Below are positions 16,518 through 25,905 of a stretch of DNA of 64,000 bases, piece after piece. Source of the DNA: an uncultured Oscillospiraceae bacterium. Its GTDB lineage: Bacteria; Bacillota; Clostridia; Oscillospirales; Acutalibacteraceae. The notes beneath the pieces are model-generated. The model was not told the DNA's origin and did not search any database. It saw only the letters and a program-made list of their open reading frames with translations. The stretch is from positions 62,001 to 126,000 of the forward strand of contig UQBX01000001.1 of assembly GCA_900539425.1 (NCBI GenBank). The letters are read 5' to 3'. Position numbers and translations under genes: made by a program. Position 1 is the first letter of the stretch, and every line of letters starts with the position of its first letter.

Positions 16518-17996
16518 ATGACTTCAAAAGAATATCTTCAGAAAATTGATGAAGTAATAAGCAACGGCAAATACAAAGACAACTGGGAATCGCTTTCCTG
16601 GCACAGCGTTCCGAAATGGTATTATAAAGATAAATTCGGAATTTTTATACACTGGGGTATATACAGTGTGCCTGCATACAGCAACGAATGGTATTCCCGC
16701 AATATGTATAATAAAAAAAACCGTGATTTTTATCATCACGTAAAAACATACGGAAACCAAAAAGAATTCGGGTATAAAAATTTCATAAAAATGTTCCGAG
16801 GAGAAAACTTTGACGCTGATAAATGGGTATCCATTTTCAAAGACAGCGGAGCAAGATTTGTTATGCCCGTTTGCGAACATCACGACGGATTTGCAATGTA
16901 CAAAACACAGTTCAACCGCTGGAACAGTACCGAAATGGGGCCATGCAGAGACGTTGCGGGAGAGATTAAAGCCGCCTGTGAAAAGCAGGGTATGACATTC
17001 TGCGCTTCTTCTCACAGAGCAGAGCATTATTTCTTTATGAACATGGGCAGAACTTTTGACAGCGACGTAAACGATGAAAGGTACGCTGATTTCTACGGTC
17101 CTGCTGTATACACCCGCGAATTTGACGGAGAGCAAATGAGCAAAACTACTGCCGATACATATTCAACGGGGCCTGACAAAGAATGGCTTGATGACTGGCT
17201 TGTAAGGACTTGTGAACTTATAGATAACTACCGCCCTAAAATACTTTATTTTGACTGGTGGATACACAATCACGCTTTTAAGCCTTATCTTAAAAAGCTT
17301 GCGGCATACTACTACAACCGTGCTGACGAATGGGGTGAGGAAGTTACCATAAACTACAAGCACGAGGCGTTTCCGCCAACGGTTGCTACTTTTGATGTTG
17401 AGCGAGGCGCGCTTACAGACATTTCACCTATCCCATGGCAAACGGACACCGCTATTGGCAAATATTCGTGGGGATACAGGAAAGACAATGAATACAAAAG
17501 CGCAAGAAAGATTATATGCGACCTTATTGATATCGTAAGCAAAAACGGCATGTTGCTTCTCAACGTTGGACCAAGACCTGACGGCACCTTTACAGATGAG
17601 GAAACAGCAGTTTTAAAAGAAATCGGCGAATGGATGAAACTTAACGGCGATGGTATATATGCAACTACTTTCTGGAAAACATTCGGCGAAGGACGTGTAA
17701 ACAACGAAGGCGGCTTCTTTAAAGACAATAAAGAAAAAAAATTTACGCCCAAAGATTTCAGGTTCACTTACAAAAACGGATATATATACGCTTTTCAGAT
17801 GCGTCCAAACGGAAAAGACGCAGTTATAAAATCGTTTAAAAGGTGCCCTGATCACAACTTTCTTATAAATGATATTACACTTCTTTCAACCGGCGAAAAG
17901 CTTGAATATGAGAGAAACAAAAAAGCTCTTATAATAAAAGCGACCGAAAGTTTCAAAAGTGATAAACCCATTTGTTTCAAAATCAAAATTGACTGA
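16518..17996 (+). CDS. Alpha-L-fucosidase (GH29)
   Basis: ATG 16518 follows a GGGTG site; GTG at 16509 is an alternative. The 492-residue protein has the GH29 signature: WYYKDKFGIFIHWGIYSVPAYSNEWYSRNMY, then PVCEHHDGFAMY, and the nucleophile region ILYFDWW, in which the Asp is the likely catalytic base. The later IPWQTDTAIGKYSWGY and LLLNVGPRPDGTF are also family hallmarks. No signal peptide is visible, so it is probably cytoplasmic and acts on imported fucosylated oligosaccharides. The GPH transporter at 13.3 kb could supply them. Confidence 0.93.
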   Translation: MTSKEYLQKIDEVISNGKYKDNWESLSWHSVPKWYYKDKFGIFIHWGIYSVPAYSNEWYSRNMYNKKNRDFYHHVKTYGNQKEFGYKNFIKMFRGENFDADKWVSIFKDSGARFVMPVCEHHDGFAMYKTQFNRWNSTEMGPCRDVAGEIKAACEKQGMTFCASSHRAEHYFFMNMGRTFDSDVNDERYADFYGPAVYTREFDGEQMSKTTADTYSTGPDKEWLDDWLVRTCELIDNYRPKILYFDWWIHNHAFKPYLKKLAAYYYNRADEWGEEVTINYKHEAFPPTVATFDVERGALTDISPIPWQTDTAIGKYSWGYRKDNEYKSARKIICDLIDIVSKNGMLLLNVGPRPDGTFTDEETAVLKEIGEWMKLNGDGIYATTFWKTFGEGRVNNEGGFFKDNKEKKFTPKDFRFTYKNGYIYAFQMRPNGKDAVIKSFKRCPDHNFLINDITLLSTGEKLEYERNKKALIIKATESFKSDKPICFKIKID

Positions 17997-18267
17997 ACAT
18001 TTGCAATAATATTCTTATTTTATAAAAACAAATATTAAATTGAGAAAATCCGCATAAATACAGCATCTATCAGAAAAACAGCGAAAGAAAATAGGGAAAA
18101 TCACAACAAGAGCCTGATTTAACGACTTATACAAAGAAATACAGAGTTATGGAAAAAAGCCGTTTAGAGGGTCTTTTTCCATTCCGTAAAACAGCATAAA
18201 TGAACCGCTTATAACACCACGATATAATGCAGGTAAAGACAAATTGAAATTTGCAGGGGATATTTAT
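17997..18267. other. Intergenic region with no recognised gene
   Basis: About 270 bases of AT-rich DNA between the fucosidase and the MazG-like gene. It presumably holds the promoter of the latter; no clear motif or stable hairpin was seen. Confidence 0.4.
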
Positions 18268-18594
18268 ATGAGTGAATTTACAATCAATGAAATGAAAGAA
18301 ATGCAAAAAATGCTACAAGAAAAATACAAAGACAAATGGGAAGGTATTTCTGCTGAAGTAGGGCAAAACAAATTACTATGGATGGTTGGAGAAATCGGCG
18401 AAGTAATTGATATTGTAAAAAAGAATAGCGGATTAAAAGCCAGCCAGGATGAGAATTTGAGAAAGGATTTGATTGAAGAATTAGCAGATGTACTGATGTA
18501 TTTCAATGATGTTTTATTATGTTACGATATTTCATCCGAAGAATTAAAATCTGCATATGTTAGTAAGTTTGAAAAGAATATGAAGCGTTGGTAA
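18268..18594 (+). CDS. MazG-like nucleotide pyrophosphohydrolase
   Basis: The start is ATG 18268 after GCAGGGG. The 108-residue all-alpha protein has the MazG-type metal motif: EIGEVIDIVKK in the second helix and EELADVLMYFND in the third, with the acidic residues needed to bind magnesium. Members hydrolyse nucleoside triphosphates to monophosphate and pyrophosphate as house-cleaning enzymes. Neighbouring DNA on both sides appears degraded, so it may be a recent arrival. Which nucleotide it cleaves is unknown. Confidence 0.8.
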   Translation: MSEFTINEMKEMQKMLQEKYKDKWEGISAEVGQNKLLWMVGEIGEVIDIVKKNSGLKASQDENLRKDLIEELADVLMYFNDVLLCYDISSEELKSAYVSKFEKNMKRW

Positions 18595-18955
18595 ATAAAA
18601 ATATGTTTGATGAATTGTTAAATAGCGCTTGTAATGCTTTCGATTATCGGGTTATGTATACGAAAAAGATGGCATAACTATTAACACAATAATTTTTTAA
18701 GAGTTTTTACAGCATTACTAAAGGAAGTATGTCGCGAACAATTATATGGTAAAACCCGTTTAATTTCCAGCTAAGCGAGGTAATAGCGAACGACAGCAAG
18801 CCGAAAATCGCATTGAGCGAAGAAACGGAGAAAGCTTTTCAAAGAGCACTGAAAAGAAGCAGAAGCCAACAGGGAAATGCAAAGCCTGATAAACAGGGAT
18901 ATATAGGCGTTCGTGATAGTTATAAAAAGATACTGAAAATCTATACTGTTTTTAA
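18595..18955 (+). other. Gene-poor stretch with a possible gene fragment
   Basis: No intact gene is convincing here. From about 18,765 one frame reads LSEVIANDSKPKIALSEE and then a basic helical segment (FQRALKRSRSQQ) without a good start site. It looks like the tail of a lost regulatory or mobile-element gene. The family was not recognised. Confidence 0.3.
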
Positions 18956-18959
18956 CAAA

Positions 18960-18992
18960 AAAGGAACGGCAGACGCCGTTCCTTTTCATTTT
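18960..18992. terminator. Bidirectional terminator
   Basis: AAAGGAACGGC and GCCGTTCCTTTT arms with a four-base AGAC loop, lying before the 3' end of the minus-strand methyltransferase. Confidence 0.85.
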
Positions 18993-18999
18993 TTACATA

Positions 19000-19791
19000 T
19001 TATAACTTTCTGAAAACATCAAGAGAGTGGCTTGACAAACCCACTGTATCCTCTCTCTCGCAGATTTTGAAATGGAAATCCAAATAATCAGCAAAATCCT
19101 CATCATCCATATTAGTAATACTATCTCTAAGAAGGCAGGAAATCATATCAGTTCCAACAAAATGCATACGCTGAATTTTGAAACCCTGCATAATAGAATC
19201 TATATTCTCCTTACGATAAAGCTGGAAAATCAATTCCGGTACAGGATTGGCATGAAAATCAGAATCTATATATTTATTTTCCTTATATTTTTTTATGTTC
19301 CCTCTGAGAAACAGATAATCATAAACCGTAAGGTCATTCATCACATATGCCGCAAAAACAATTCCTCCGGTCTTTGTGATTCTTAAAGCCTCGCTTATAG
19401 CTTTTATTTGATCTTCTTTTGAAAAAAGGTGATACATAGGCCCCAGCAGCAGTGTGATGTCATATGTTTCATCGCTGAATTTCAGATCAACTGCATCACC
19501 CTGAACTATGCTGACTTTCTGATGCGGTTTCATTTTGCTTTTAAACACATCTATATTATGCTGTACCAGTTCAACGGCATCAACCTCATATCCCATATCG
19601 GCAAGCGCAAGTGAGTATCTTCCTGTGCCCGCACCGATTTCTGCTATCCGCATACCCGGTTTAAGATATTTTTTTATATATTCCATTGTTGTGATATACT
19701 CAACAGCATTGAATCTGCGTGAAAATCTGCTTTCTTCGTCGTAAGAGCTGTAATACGCCTTTATACTTTCTTTAGCGGATATTTCATCCAT
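19000..19791 (-). CDS. SAM-dependent class I methyltransferase
   Basis: ATG at 19789-19791 follows AGGTG with normal spacing; an in-frame GTG nine bases upstream overlaps that site. The 263-residue protein has the Rossmann-fold motif I IAEIGAGTGRYSLALADMGYEVDAVEL, motif II QGDAVDLKF and LLLGPMYHLFSKED. It has the general look of small-molecule or ubiquinone/SAM-type methyltransferases (Methyltransf_11/25). The substrate is unknown. It lies upstream-to-downstream of rlmH on the same strand with a gap of 13 bases and may be co-transcribed. Confidence 0.8.
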   Translation of the reverse strand: MDEISAKESIKAYYSSYDEESRFSRRFNAVEYITTMEYIKKYLKPGMRIAEIGAGTGRYSLALADMGYEVDAVELVQHNIDVFKSKMKPHQKVSIVQGDAVDLKFSDETYDITLLLGPMYHLFSKEDQIKAISEALRITKTGGIVFAAYVMNDLTVYDYLFLRGNIKKYKENKYIDSDFHANPVPELIFQLYRKENIDSIMQGFKIQRMHFVGTDMISCLLRDSITNMDDEDFADYLDFHFKICEREDTVGLSSHSLDVFRKL

Positions 19792-19804
19792 TATATTCAC
19801 CTGA

Positions 19805-20284
19805 TTATTTATGATACCTTGAGTTGTTGATTATTGAAAAAGCACGGTAAATCTGCTCTGTAAGAACGAGCCGCGCAAGCTGATGAGGCAGAGTTATTTT
19901 GCCGAAAGACAGTTTTATTTTACCGAGTGCCTTAACTTTGTCTGAAAGGCCGAAAGAGCCGCCTATAACGAAAACTATTTTAGAGCTGACAAGGCTTATC
20001 TTTTCTATTTCAGCTGCAAATTCAGGTGAGGAAAATTCTTTGCCCTCTATACACAAAGGTATAACGGCAGCGCCTTTTGGTATTTTTTCCTCTATTCTTG
20101 CGCCTTCCTTTTCAAGAATATTTTTTATTTCGGCAGCTGAAGGATTTTCCGAAGCTCTCTCCTCCGCAACTTCTGTTATCTGAGTTTTTGCGTATGGTGA
20201 AAGCCTCTTCAGATATTCGGCACAGCCGTCTCTGAGAAACTGCTCTTTCAGTTTTCCGACACATATAATATTTATATTTATCAC
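19805..20284 (-). CDS. rlmH: 23S rRNA (pseudouridine1915-N3) methyltransferase RlmH
   Basis: The 159-residue SPOUT-class protein has the full family pattern: NIICVGKLKEQFLRDGCAEYLKRLSPYA at the N terminus, VFVIGGSFGLS in the knot, and the C-terminal LPHQLARLVLTEQIYRAFSI with NNSRYHK at the end. It modifies pseudouridine 1915 in helix 69 of 23S rRNA. Its start overlaps the stop of the upstream YycJ-type gene by four bases, indicating coupling, which is a common gene order in Firmicutes. Confidence 0.95.
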   Translation of the reverse strand: MININIICVGKLKEQFLRDGCAEYLKRLSPYAKTQITEVAEERASENPSAAEIKNILEKEGARIEEKIPKGAAVIPLCIEGKEFSSPEFAAEIEKISLVSSKIVFVIGGSFGLSDKVKALGKIKLSFGKITLPHQLARLVLTEQIYRAFSIINNSRYHK

Positions 20285-21069
20285 AGAACGATCAGCCCTC
20301 CGTCATTTTCCGGCTTTGAAACATAAAGGCGGTAATCCTCGCCCTCTTTTGCGCCTATCTCGCCAAGTGCTGACACTGCGGAAAGTCGCGCTATTTCAGG
20401 TACATTATTTTCACGGCTGAGATGAGCAAGAACCAGACGCGTTGTGCCGCTTTCTATGAGATCTTTGGCAAACATATCCGCCGCTGCATTTGAAAGATGG
20501 CCTTTGTCTGAAAGTATACGCTGTTTGAGCGGATAAGGGTAAGCTCCGTTCTGAAGCATTGAGATTTCGTGGTTTGATTCAAGAAAAACAAGATCTGAAC
20601 CTGAAACCGCCTTTTTTGCGTCATCGGTAACATAACCTGTATCGGTGCAAACAGAAACCGTTCTCCCGTCCGAAAGTTCTACCCTGTAACCTACACAGTC
20701 AACAGCATCATGTGAATTATGAAACGCTGAAACATACATATCTCCCAGATCAAGCACCGAATTTATCTCATATGAATTTACTGTATTATTTGCTATTCCG
20801 CTAAATCTCAGTTCTTCAAGCGTTGCAGGTGTTGCAAAAACCGGAACTTTATGACGTGAAGCAAAAACACGCACCCCGGCAACATGGTCTGAGTGCTCAT
20901 GCGTTACAAGCACTGCTTTGATACCGTCGGGGTCCACACCGATGTTTCTGAGCGCCGCCGCACACCTTTTTGCGGATACTCCTATATCAACCAGAATACC
21001 GCCGTTTCTGCCGCCTATGTATATTGAATTTCCGCTGCTGCCCGAAAACAGCTGACATACCTTTGCCAT
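20281..21069 (-). CDS. MBL-fold metallohydrolase, YycJ/WalJ type
   Basis: The 262-residue protein has the metallo-beta-lactamase motif VLVTHEHSDHVAG, preceded by SSGNSIYIGGRNGGILVDIGVSAKRC and followed by SNHEISML and LAHLSRENN. This matches the YycJ (WalJ) branch, 5'-3' exonuclease-like proteins often linked to cell-wall and DNA repair functions. It overlaps rlmH by four bases. The molecular role in this organism is inferred from the family. Confidence 0.85.
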   Translation of the reverse strand: MAKVCQLFSGSSGNSIYIGGRNGGILVDIGVSAKRCAAALRNIGVDPDGIKAVLVTHEHSDHVAGVRVFASRHKVPVFATPATLEELRFSGIANNTVNSYEINSVLDLGDMYVSAFHNSHDAVDCVGYRVELSDGRTVSVCTDTGYVTDDAKKAVSGSDLVFLESNHEISMLQNGAYPYPLKQRILSDKGHLSNAAADMFAKDLIESGTTRLVLAHLSRENNVPEIARLSAVSALGEIGAKEGEDYRLYVSKPENDGGLIVL

Positions 21070-21115
21070 ATAACCGTTCTTCCTGAAAATCTATATTTTT
21101 AAAAACAAGTATTTA

Positions 21116-21148
21116 AAAAGGGGCGAAAAATCGCCCCCGCATTTTACT
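21116..21148 (-). terminator. Terminator of murA
   Basis: On the minus strand GGGGGCGA and TCGCCCC form a stem with a short loop followed by TTTTT. Confidence 0.8.
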
Positions 21149-21154
21149 ATTGTA

Positions 21155-22441
21155 TTAACCGGCATGCGCCACGCTGCTGCCCACATCCTCGCGAACTCTC
21201 TTTATATCGGCTCCGAGTTTGGTAAGCTTTTCAACTATATTTTCATAGCCTCTGTCCACATACTGGATCTTTTCAACCACCGTTTCGCCCTGTGCGATAA
21301 GACCTGCAATTACCATTGCGGCTCCGGCGCGCAGATCAGTGGCTTTTACCTTTACACCTGTAAGGTGGTCTACACCCTCTATCACTGCGATTTTGCCGTC
21401 CACCTGTATATTGGCGCCCATTCTGAGGAGCTGGCCGACATACTGGAAGCGATTATCCCAAACTGATTCTGAAAGGATTGACGTTCCTTTTGAAACAGAG
21501 AGCAAAACTGCCATCTGCGGCTGCATATCAGTGGGGAAACCGGGGTGAGGCATTGTTTTAACATTGCACCTTGTAAGAGGTTTGAAGCGTGTTACACGAA
21601 CAGCATCATCATACTCTATTATCTCTGCACCCGCTTCTTCAAGCTTTGCGCTGATAGATTCAAGATGCTTGGGGATAACATTTTTAATAAGCACATCTCC
21701 GCCGCATGCGGCAGCGGCAACCATATATGTGCCTGCCTCTATCTGATCCGGAATAATAGAATATGTGCAGCCGTGCATTTTTTCAACGCCGCGGATTTTT
21801 ATAACGTCAGTACCCGCTCCGCGCACATCCGCACCCATTGAGTTGAGGAAGTTTGCAAGATCAACTATATGAGGCTCTTTAGCCGCGTTTTCGATAACGG
21901 TAAGTCCTCTTGCAAGAACAGCGGCAAGCATAACATTGATGGTGGCACCTACTGAAACTACGTCCATATAAATGCTTGTGCCCACAAGCTTTTCAGCCTC
22001 CGCACACACCATTCCGTTTACGATATTTACATCGGCTCCGAGCATTTCAAAGCCTTTGATATGCTGGTCTATAGGTCTGTCGCCGAAATCACAGCCGCCG
22101 GGAAGAGCTACCTCTGCCTTTCTGAATCTGCCGAGCATTGCGCCGATAAGATAATAACTTGCCCTAAATCTTGACGAAAACTCATAAGGCACGCTCTGGC
22201 ACTTTACAGTGCGGGTATCAATCTCTATAGAATCCCTGGAAAGAAGCTTTATGCGGGCTCCCATTTGATTAAGTATCTCTATAATTAACGAAACATCTGA
22301 AATGTTGGGAATATTCTCTATCTTAACTTTATCATCTGCAAGCAAGGCGGCGGGAATAATTGCCACCGCGGCATTTTTTGCGCCGCTGATATTAACTTCC
22401 CCAAAGAGCTCCTTGCCGCCCTTAATTACGAAATTTTCCAA
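21155..22441 (-). CDS. murA: UDP-N-acetylglucosamine 1-carboxyvinyltransferase
   Basis: The start is a TTG at 22439-22441, preceded by AGAGGG at good spacing, giving 428 residues beginning ENFVIKGG. The usual MurA landmarks are present: GEVNISGAKNAAVAI, the catalytic Cys in ALPGGCDFGDRPIDQHI, and the C-terminal DLRAGAAMVIAGLIA. MurA transfers enolpyruvate to UDP-GlcNAc, the first committed step of peptidoglycan synthesis, and is the fosfomycin target. The Cys rather than Asp at the active site predicts fosfomycin sensitivity of this copy. Confidence 0.96.
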   Translation of the reverse strand: MENFVIKGGKELFGEVNISGAKNAAVAIIPAALLADDKVKIENIPNISDVSLIIEILNQMGARIKLLSRDSIEIDTRTVKCQSVPYEFSSRFRASYYLIGAMLGRFRKAEVALPGGCDFGDRPIDQHIKGFEMLGADVNIVNGMVCAEAEKLVGTSIYMDVVSVGATINVMLAAVLARGLTVIENAAKEPHIVDLANFLNSMGADVRGAGTDVIKIRGVEKMHGCTYSIIPDQIEAGTYMVAAAACGGDVLIKNVIPKHLESISAKLEEAGAEIIEYDDAVRVTRFKPLTRCNVKTMPHPGFPTDMQPQMAVLLSVSKGTSILSESVWDNRFQYVGQLLRMGANIQVDGKIAVIEGVDHLTGVKVKATDLRAGAAMVIAGLIAQGETVVEKIQYVDRGYENIVEKLTKLGADIKRVREDVGSSVAHAG

Positions 22442-22920
22442 ATCTTTTCCCTCTTTAAGCCGGAACGGCAATCAGTTTGCCGTGTAGAATATATATCAAA
22501 ACGATTTTAAACTGAATCATACGGTTTTTTATTAACCTTGCATATTATAACAGACTGATTTATAAAAATAAAGACCTTTTAATAATTCGATACACTTTTG
22601 TAATATATAAATTTGCTAAAAAAACAACAACATATATGGTAATTATGCCTAATTTTAGCCTATATGCGGTGTTAGAATTATTTTAAAAAATTTTTTATTT
22701 TTGCCCTTTTCTCCATTAATTACAAAAATATTACAAATTTTTTAGTGTTTTTGACGAACATTATAAATTTGCTTTTTAAAACCCTTTTCCGCAAAAATAT
22801 TATTTGAAGTAACTCGCTGAATATTATTGCTCAAGGCCCGTATTTTTATATAAATATTGACAAATCATTTCGCATATTGTATTATGGTTGTAAATATTTA
22901 TTTTTTACGGAGGATTAATT
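22442..22920. promoter_or_regulatory. Divergent promoter region between murA and the CNNM/CBS gene
   Basis: Nearly 480 bases of very AT-rich DNA without a convincing gene. On the plus strand TTGACA (22857-22862), 17 bases and TATTAT (22880-22885) form a strong promoter for the rightward gene. On the minus strand a TATAAT (22544-22549) may serve murA. The middle holds only A/T-rich tracts. Confidence 0.7.
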
Positions 22921-24300
22921 TTGGACGACTCTATATGGCCTCTGCTATTACTGCAGGTAGTTTTAATCGCGCTCAATGCCGTTTTTGCCGCTGCGGAAAT
23001 AGCAATAGTCAGCATGAACGACAACAAAATGGCAAAAATGGCAAAGGAAGGAAACAAGAAAGCAAAAAGGCTTGTTAAACTTACAAGCCAGCCCTCAAGA
23101 TTCCTGGCAACCATTCAAATTGCCATAACACTTGCAGGATTTCTGGGAGCCGCATCTGCTGCGGAAAGCTTCTCAGATGTAATTGTGGAGGCTGTTTTAA
23201 AAACGGGCATAGGTATTCCCGAAAATATACTCAACAGCATCGTTGTATTTCTGATAACACTTATTATCTCTTTCCTCAACATCGTTTTCGGCGAACTTGT
23301 GCCGAAGCGTATTGCAATGAGAAATCCAGAGTCTTATGCTCTTGGTGTATCAGGTCTAATCTATGCCATATCAAAAATATTCAAACCAGTTGTGTGGCTG
23401 CTTACCGCATCTACAAACGTTGTTTTAAGGCTGTTTAAGATAGACCCGAATGCAAATGACGAAGAAGTTAGTGAAGAAGACATACGCATGATGGTTGACG
23501 TGGGCAGTGAAAACGGTACGATAGACCGCACCGAAAAAGAATTCATTCAGAATGTTTTTGAATTTGACGATCTTACAGCCGGCGAAGTAGCAGTTCACAG
23601 AACGGAAGTTTCACTGCTGTGGCTTGAGGAAAGCCCGGAGGAATGGGATAAGACCATTCACGGAAGCAGGCACAAGATATACCCCGTGTGCAACGAAACC
23701 GTTGATAACGTTGTGGGCATACTAAATGCAAAAGATTATTTCAGACTTGGCACAAAAGACAGAGAAACCGTTATGAAAAAGGCGGTTCATCCCGCTTATT
23801 TCGTGCCCGAAAGTGTAAAACTTGATGTGCTTTTCCAAAACATGAAAAAAAGCAAAAATTCTTTTGCCATAGTTCTTGATGAATACGGCGGCACAACGGG
23901 TATTATTACAATAAACGATCTTGTTGAACAGCTTGTCGGCGATTTCGATTACGATGACAGCAATGAACCGAGACCTATCGAATCCATAGAAAGCCTTGAT
24001 TCAAAAACATGGAAAATCACGGGTAATCCCGCGGTTGACGATATTGAAGAAGCACTTGATATATCACTTAAAACTGAGGAATGTGACACATTCAGTGGAA
24101 TAGTTTTTGAAGCAATAGGCTCAATACCGGATGACGGATGCGATCCGTTTGAGGTTGAAACTGACGGTCTTTCAATAAAAGTTCTCAAAGTCAAAAACCA
24201 TCAGGTTCAGACTGCAATTGTCTGCAAAATAAATCCTAAAAAGGAAGCACCTGAAGAAAATTCTGACAGCGAAGAACAAAACGAAGCCGACAACAATTAA
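22921..24300 (+). CDS. CNNM (DUF21) / CBS / CorC-HlyC domain membrane protein
   Basis: A TTG start at 22921 follows CGGAGG. The 459-residue protein has an N-terminal DUF21/CNNM membrane domain with four hydrophobic segments and the PKRIAMRNPE motif. A pair of CBS domains follows (about residues 210-330, with SFAIVLDEYGGTTGIITINDLVEQLVG), then a CorC/HlyC C-terminal domain. The tail is acidic. Related proteins transport or sense magnesium or cobalt and are often mislabelled haemolysins. It appears to be transcribed alone. Confidence 0.9.
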   Translation: MDDSIWPLLLLQVVLIALNAVFAAAEIAIVSMNDNKMAKMAKEGNKKAKRLVKLTSQPSRFLATIQIAITLAGFLGAASAAESFSDVIVEAVLKTGIGIPENILNSIVVFLITLIISFLNIVFGELVPKRIAMRNPESYALGVSGLIYAISKIFKPVVWLLTASTNVVLRLFKIDPNANDEEVSEEDIRMMVDVGSENGTIDRTEKEFIQNVFEFDDLTAGEVAVHRTEVSLLWLEESPEEWDKTIHGSRHKIYPVCNETVDNVVGILNAKDYFRLGTKDRETVMKKAVHPAYFVPESVKLDVLFQNMKKSKNSFAIVLDEYGGTTGIITINDLVEQLVGDFDYDDSNEPRPIESIESLDSKTWKITGNPAVDDIEEALDISLKTEECDTFSGIVFEAIGSIPDDGCDPFEVETDGLSIKVLKVKNHQVQTAIVCKINPKKEAPEENSDSEEQNEADNN

Positions 24301-24319
24301 AATTGATAAAGACTAACTG

Positions 24320-24348
24320 CAGGGCGCTGAATGCGCCCTGTTTTTTAA
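24320..24348 (+). terminator. Terminator of the CNNM/CBS gene
   Basis: CAGGGCGC and GCGCCCTG arms with a TGAAT loop, followed by six T residues. Confidence 0.9.
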
Positions 24349-24400
24349 TCATAACTTTTATATTATTTTTTGCGCTGATTTAAAAATAATCAAATAAAAA

Positions 24401-24432
24401 TTAAAAGGCAGGTTAAACACCTGCCTTTTAAT
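24401..24432 (-). terminator. Terminator of the phosphoesterase gene
   Basis: AAAAGGCAGGT and ACCTGCCTTTT arms flank the 3' end of the minus-strand gene; both strands end in U-rich tails. Confidence 0.8.
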
Positions 24433-24433
24433 T

Positions 24434-25804
24434 TTAAATACGGGCTTTCTGATTATTTATTTCTCCGCCGGTTAAAATATTATCTCCGGCCAAAGTAAGT
24501 TTTCTTAAATCTGTATTGTTTTTCGCAATACGAGAAGGAGCGCTTAACGCGCACATGACTACACGGTAATAAGCGCTGTCTCTCGGGTGAGGATTAACTG
24601 TTCCGTCAAGAACAGATAACCATATCTCACCAATCATTTCTCTGAGCGGTTTATATCTGAACTTCATGGCATCAGCCTTTGAAACACCTTTTGTAAGCCC
24701 GAGCGAGCGCAGCAATTTATAGACATCCCACACAAGAGCGGTATCAATTTTACGCACAAAAGGCTTAATCATAAACCAGTATTTTCCAAGTTCTTCTCCG
24801 TTCAGATTAAGAGCATCGGCACGTTCTATAAAATCCTGCTTTTCACGGCATTTTGTGAGATTGAAAATCAGATCACAGGCGTGCTTTGCAAGGAATGACT
24901 GCGCATCTGTTTCTTTGCCGTTAAGTGTAAATTTTTCAAGATGCTCTACCTCATAACTGAGTGTATTGTCATCATTTACGGTAACATTAATTATAGGAGC
25001 GGGATAACCGCATAAAGAACCCACATTAACTTCCGTTATCTTGTTGCCCGAAGCACTTCTGAAATAATCTGTATTTTGAATGTGGCTGTGGCCTACGAAC
25101 ATATATCTAAGACCGTTATCGGCAAAAAATGACGCTACCTCTTCCCTGTTTTCAACACAGGTTGAACCGCCTGTTATGAGCGGTGATATGTGAGGAACAA
25201 GTAGATGGTGTTCTATACCTATCATAAGAGCGCCGTCACGTTTTGCATTTTCAAGCTGCTTTACTATCCATTTTCTGCATTCGGGAGTAAATCCTGCATG
25301 ATCATTTTCGTTCTTGTCATCATTAAGGCAAAGAACACGCACTTTATCTGAAAGATTAATCGTATAACATATGGTGCCTATATCCGTAATAAAGCTGTCC
25401 GCCGCCTGATCGGGGCCGAAATCTTTATAAAATTCCGGCAGTTCGCTGCTTTTCATAACAGGCACATCGTGGAAAGTCTTATCCCCTTCAAAGCGGCGCG
25501 GATTTTCATCACAGCACCAGTCATGAGTGGCAGTAATAAGATAGACGGGTTTCTTCTTTTTTAGTTCATACAGCTTTTCGCGGAACTCAATGTGTGATAC
25601 CCTCTCGCCGTCATTGCTGACATCTCCCAGAATGAACACCGCATCGGTATCACTTGCGGCTATTTTATCAAAAGCTGCGTCTATTATTTCCGCAGTTTCG
25701 GCAAGGCACTTCTGATCAGAACCGGAACGCAGTTCATATGCTTTTCCGCTTGTGCCGAGTGTTTTAGAATAATAATGCGTATCAGCAATAAATGTTATTT
25801 TCAT
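24434..25804 (-). CDS. Metallophosphoesterase
   Basis: The start is ATG at 25802-25804, giving MKITFIADTHYYS and 456 residues; the in-frame extension upstream has no clear ribosome site. The calcineurin-like motifs are present: ADTHYY, FILGDVSNDGE, ATHDW, GIEHH and FVGHSHIQ. Such enzymes use two metals to cleave phosphomonoesters or diesters. The C-terminal ~170 residues are a family-specific alpha-helical region. There is no signal peptide. The natural substrate is not known. Confidence 0.87.
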   Translation of the reverse strand: MKITFIADTHYYSKTLGTSGKAYELRSGSDQKCLAETAEIIDAAFDKIAASDTDAVFILGDVSNDGERVSHIEFREKLYELKKKKPVYLITATHDWCCDENPRRFEGDKTFHDVPVMKSSELPEFYKDFGPDQAADSFITDIGTICYTINLSDKVRVLCLNDDKNENDHAGFTPECRKWIVKQLENAKRDGALMIGIEHHLLVPHISPLITGGSTCVENREEVASFFADNGLRYMFVGHSHIQNTDYFRSASGNKITEVNVGSLCGYPAPIINVTVNDDNTLSYEVEHLEKFTLNGKETDAQSFLAKHACDLIFNLTKCREKQDFIERADALNLNGEELGKYWFMIKPFVRKIDTALVWDVYKLLRSLGLTKGVSKADAMKFRYKPLREMIGEIWLSVLDGTVNPHPRDSAYYRVVMCALSAPSRIAKNNTDLRKLTLAGDNILTGGEINNQKARI

Positions 25805-25859
25805 ATCATCACCGAATATAATTATACCGTTATAAGTCTGTGCTGGCAAGACCCGCAAA

Positions 25860-25890
25860 ATAAAAGGCTCCTAAATAAGGAGCCTTTTTC
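25860..25890 (-). terminator. Terminator of the second GPH transporter
   Basis: AAAAGGCTCCT and AGGAGCCTTTTT arms with a short A/T loop. Confidence 0.85.
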
Positions 25891-25905
25891 ATATTATTTG
25901 GAGAA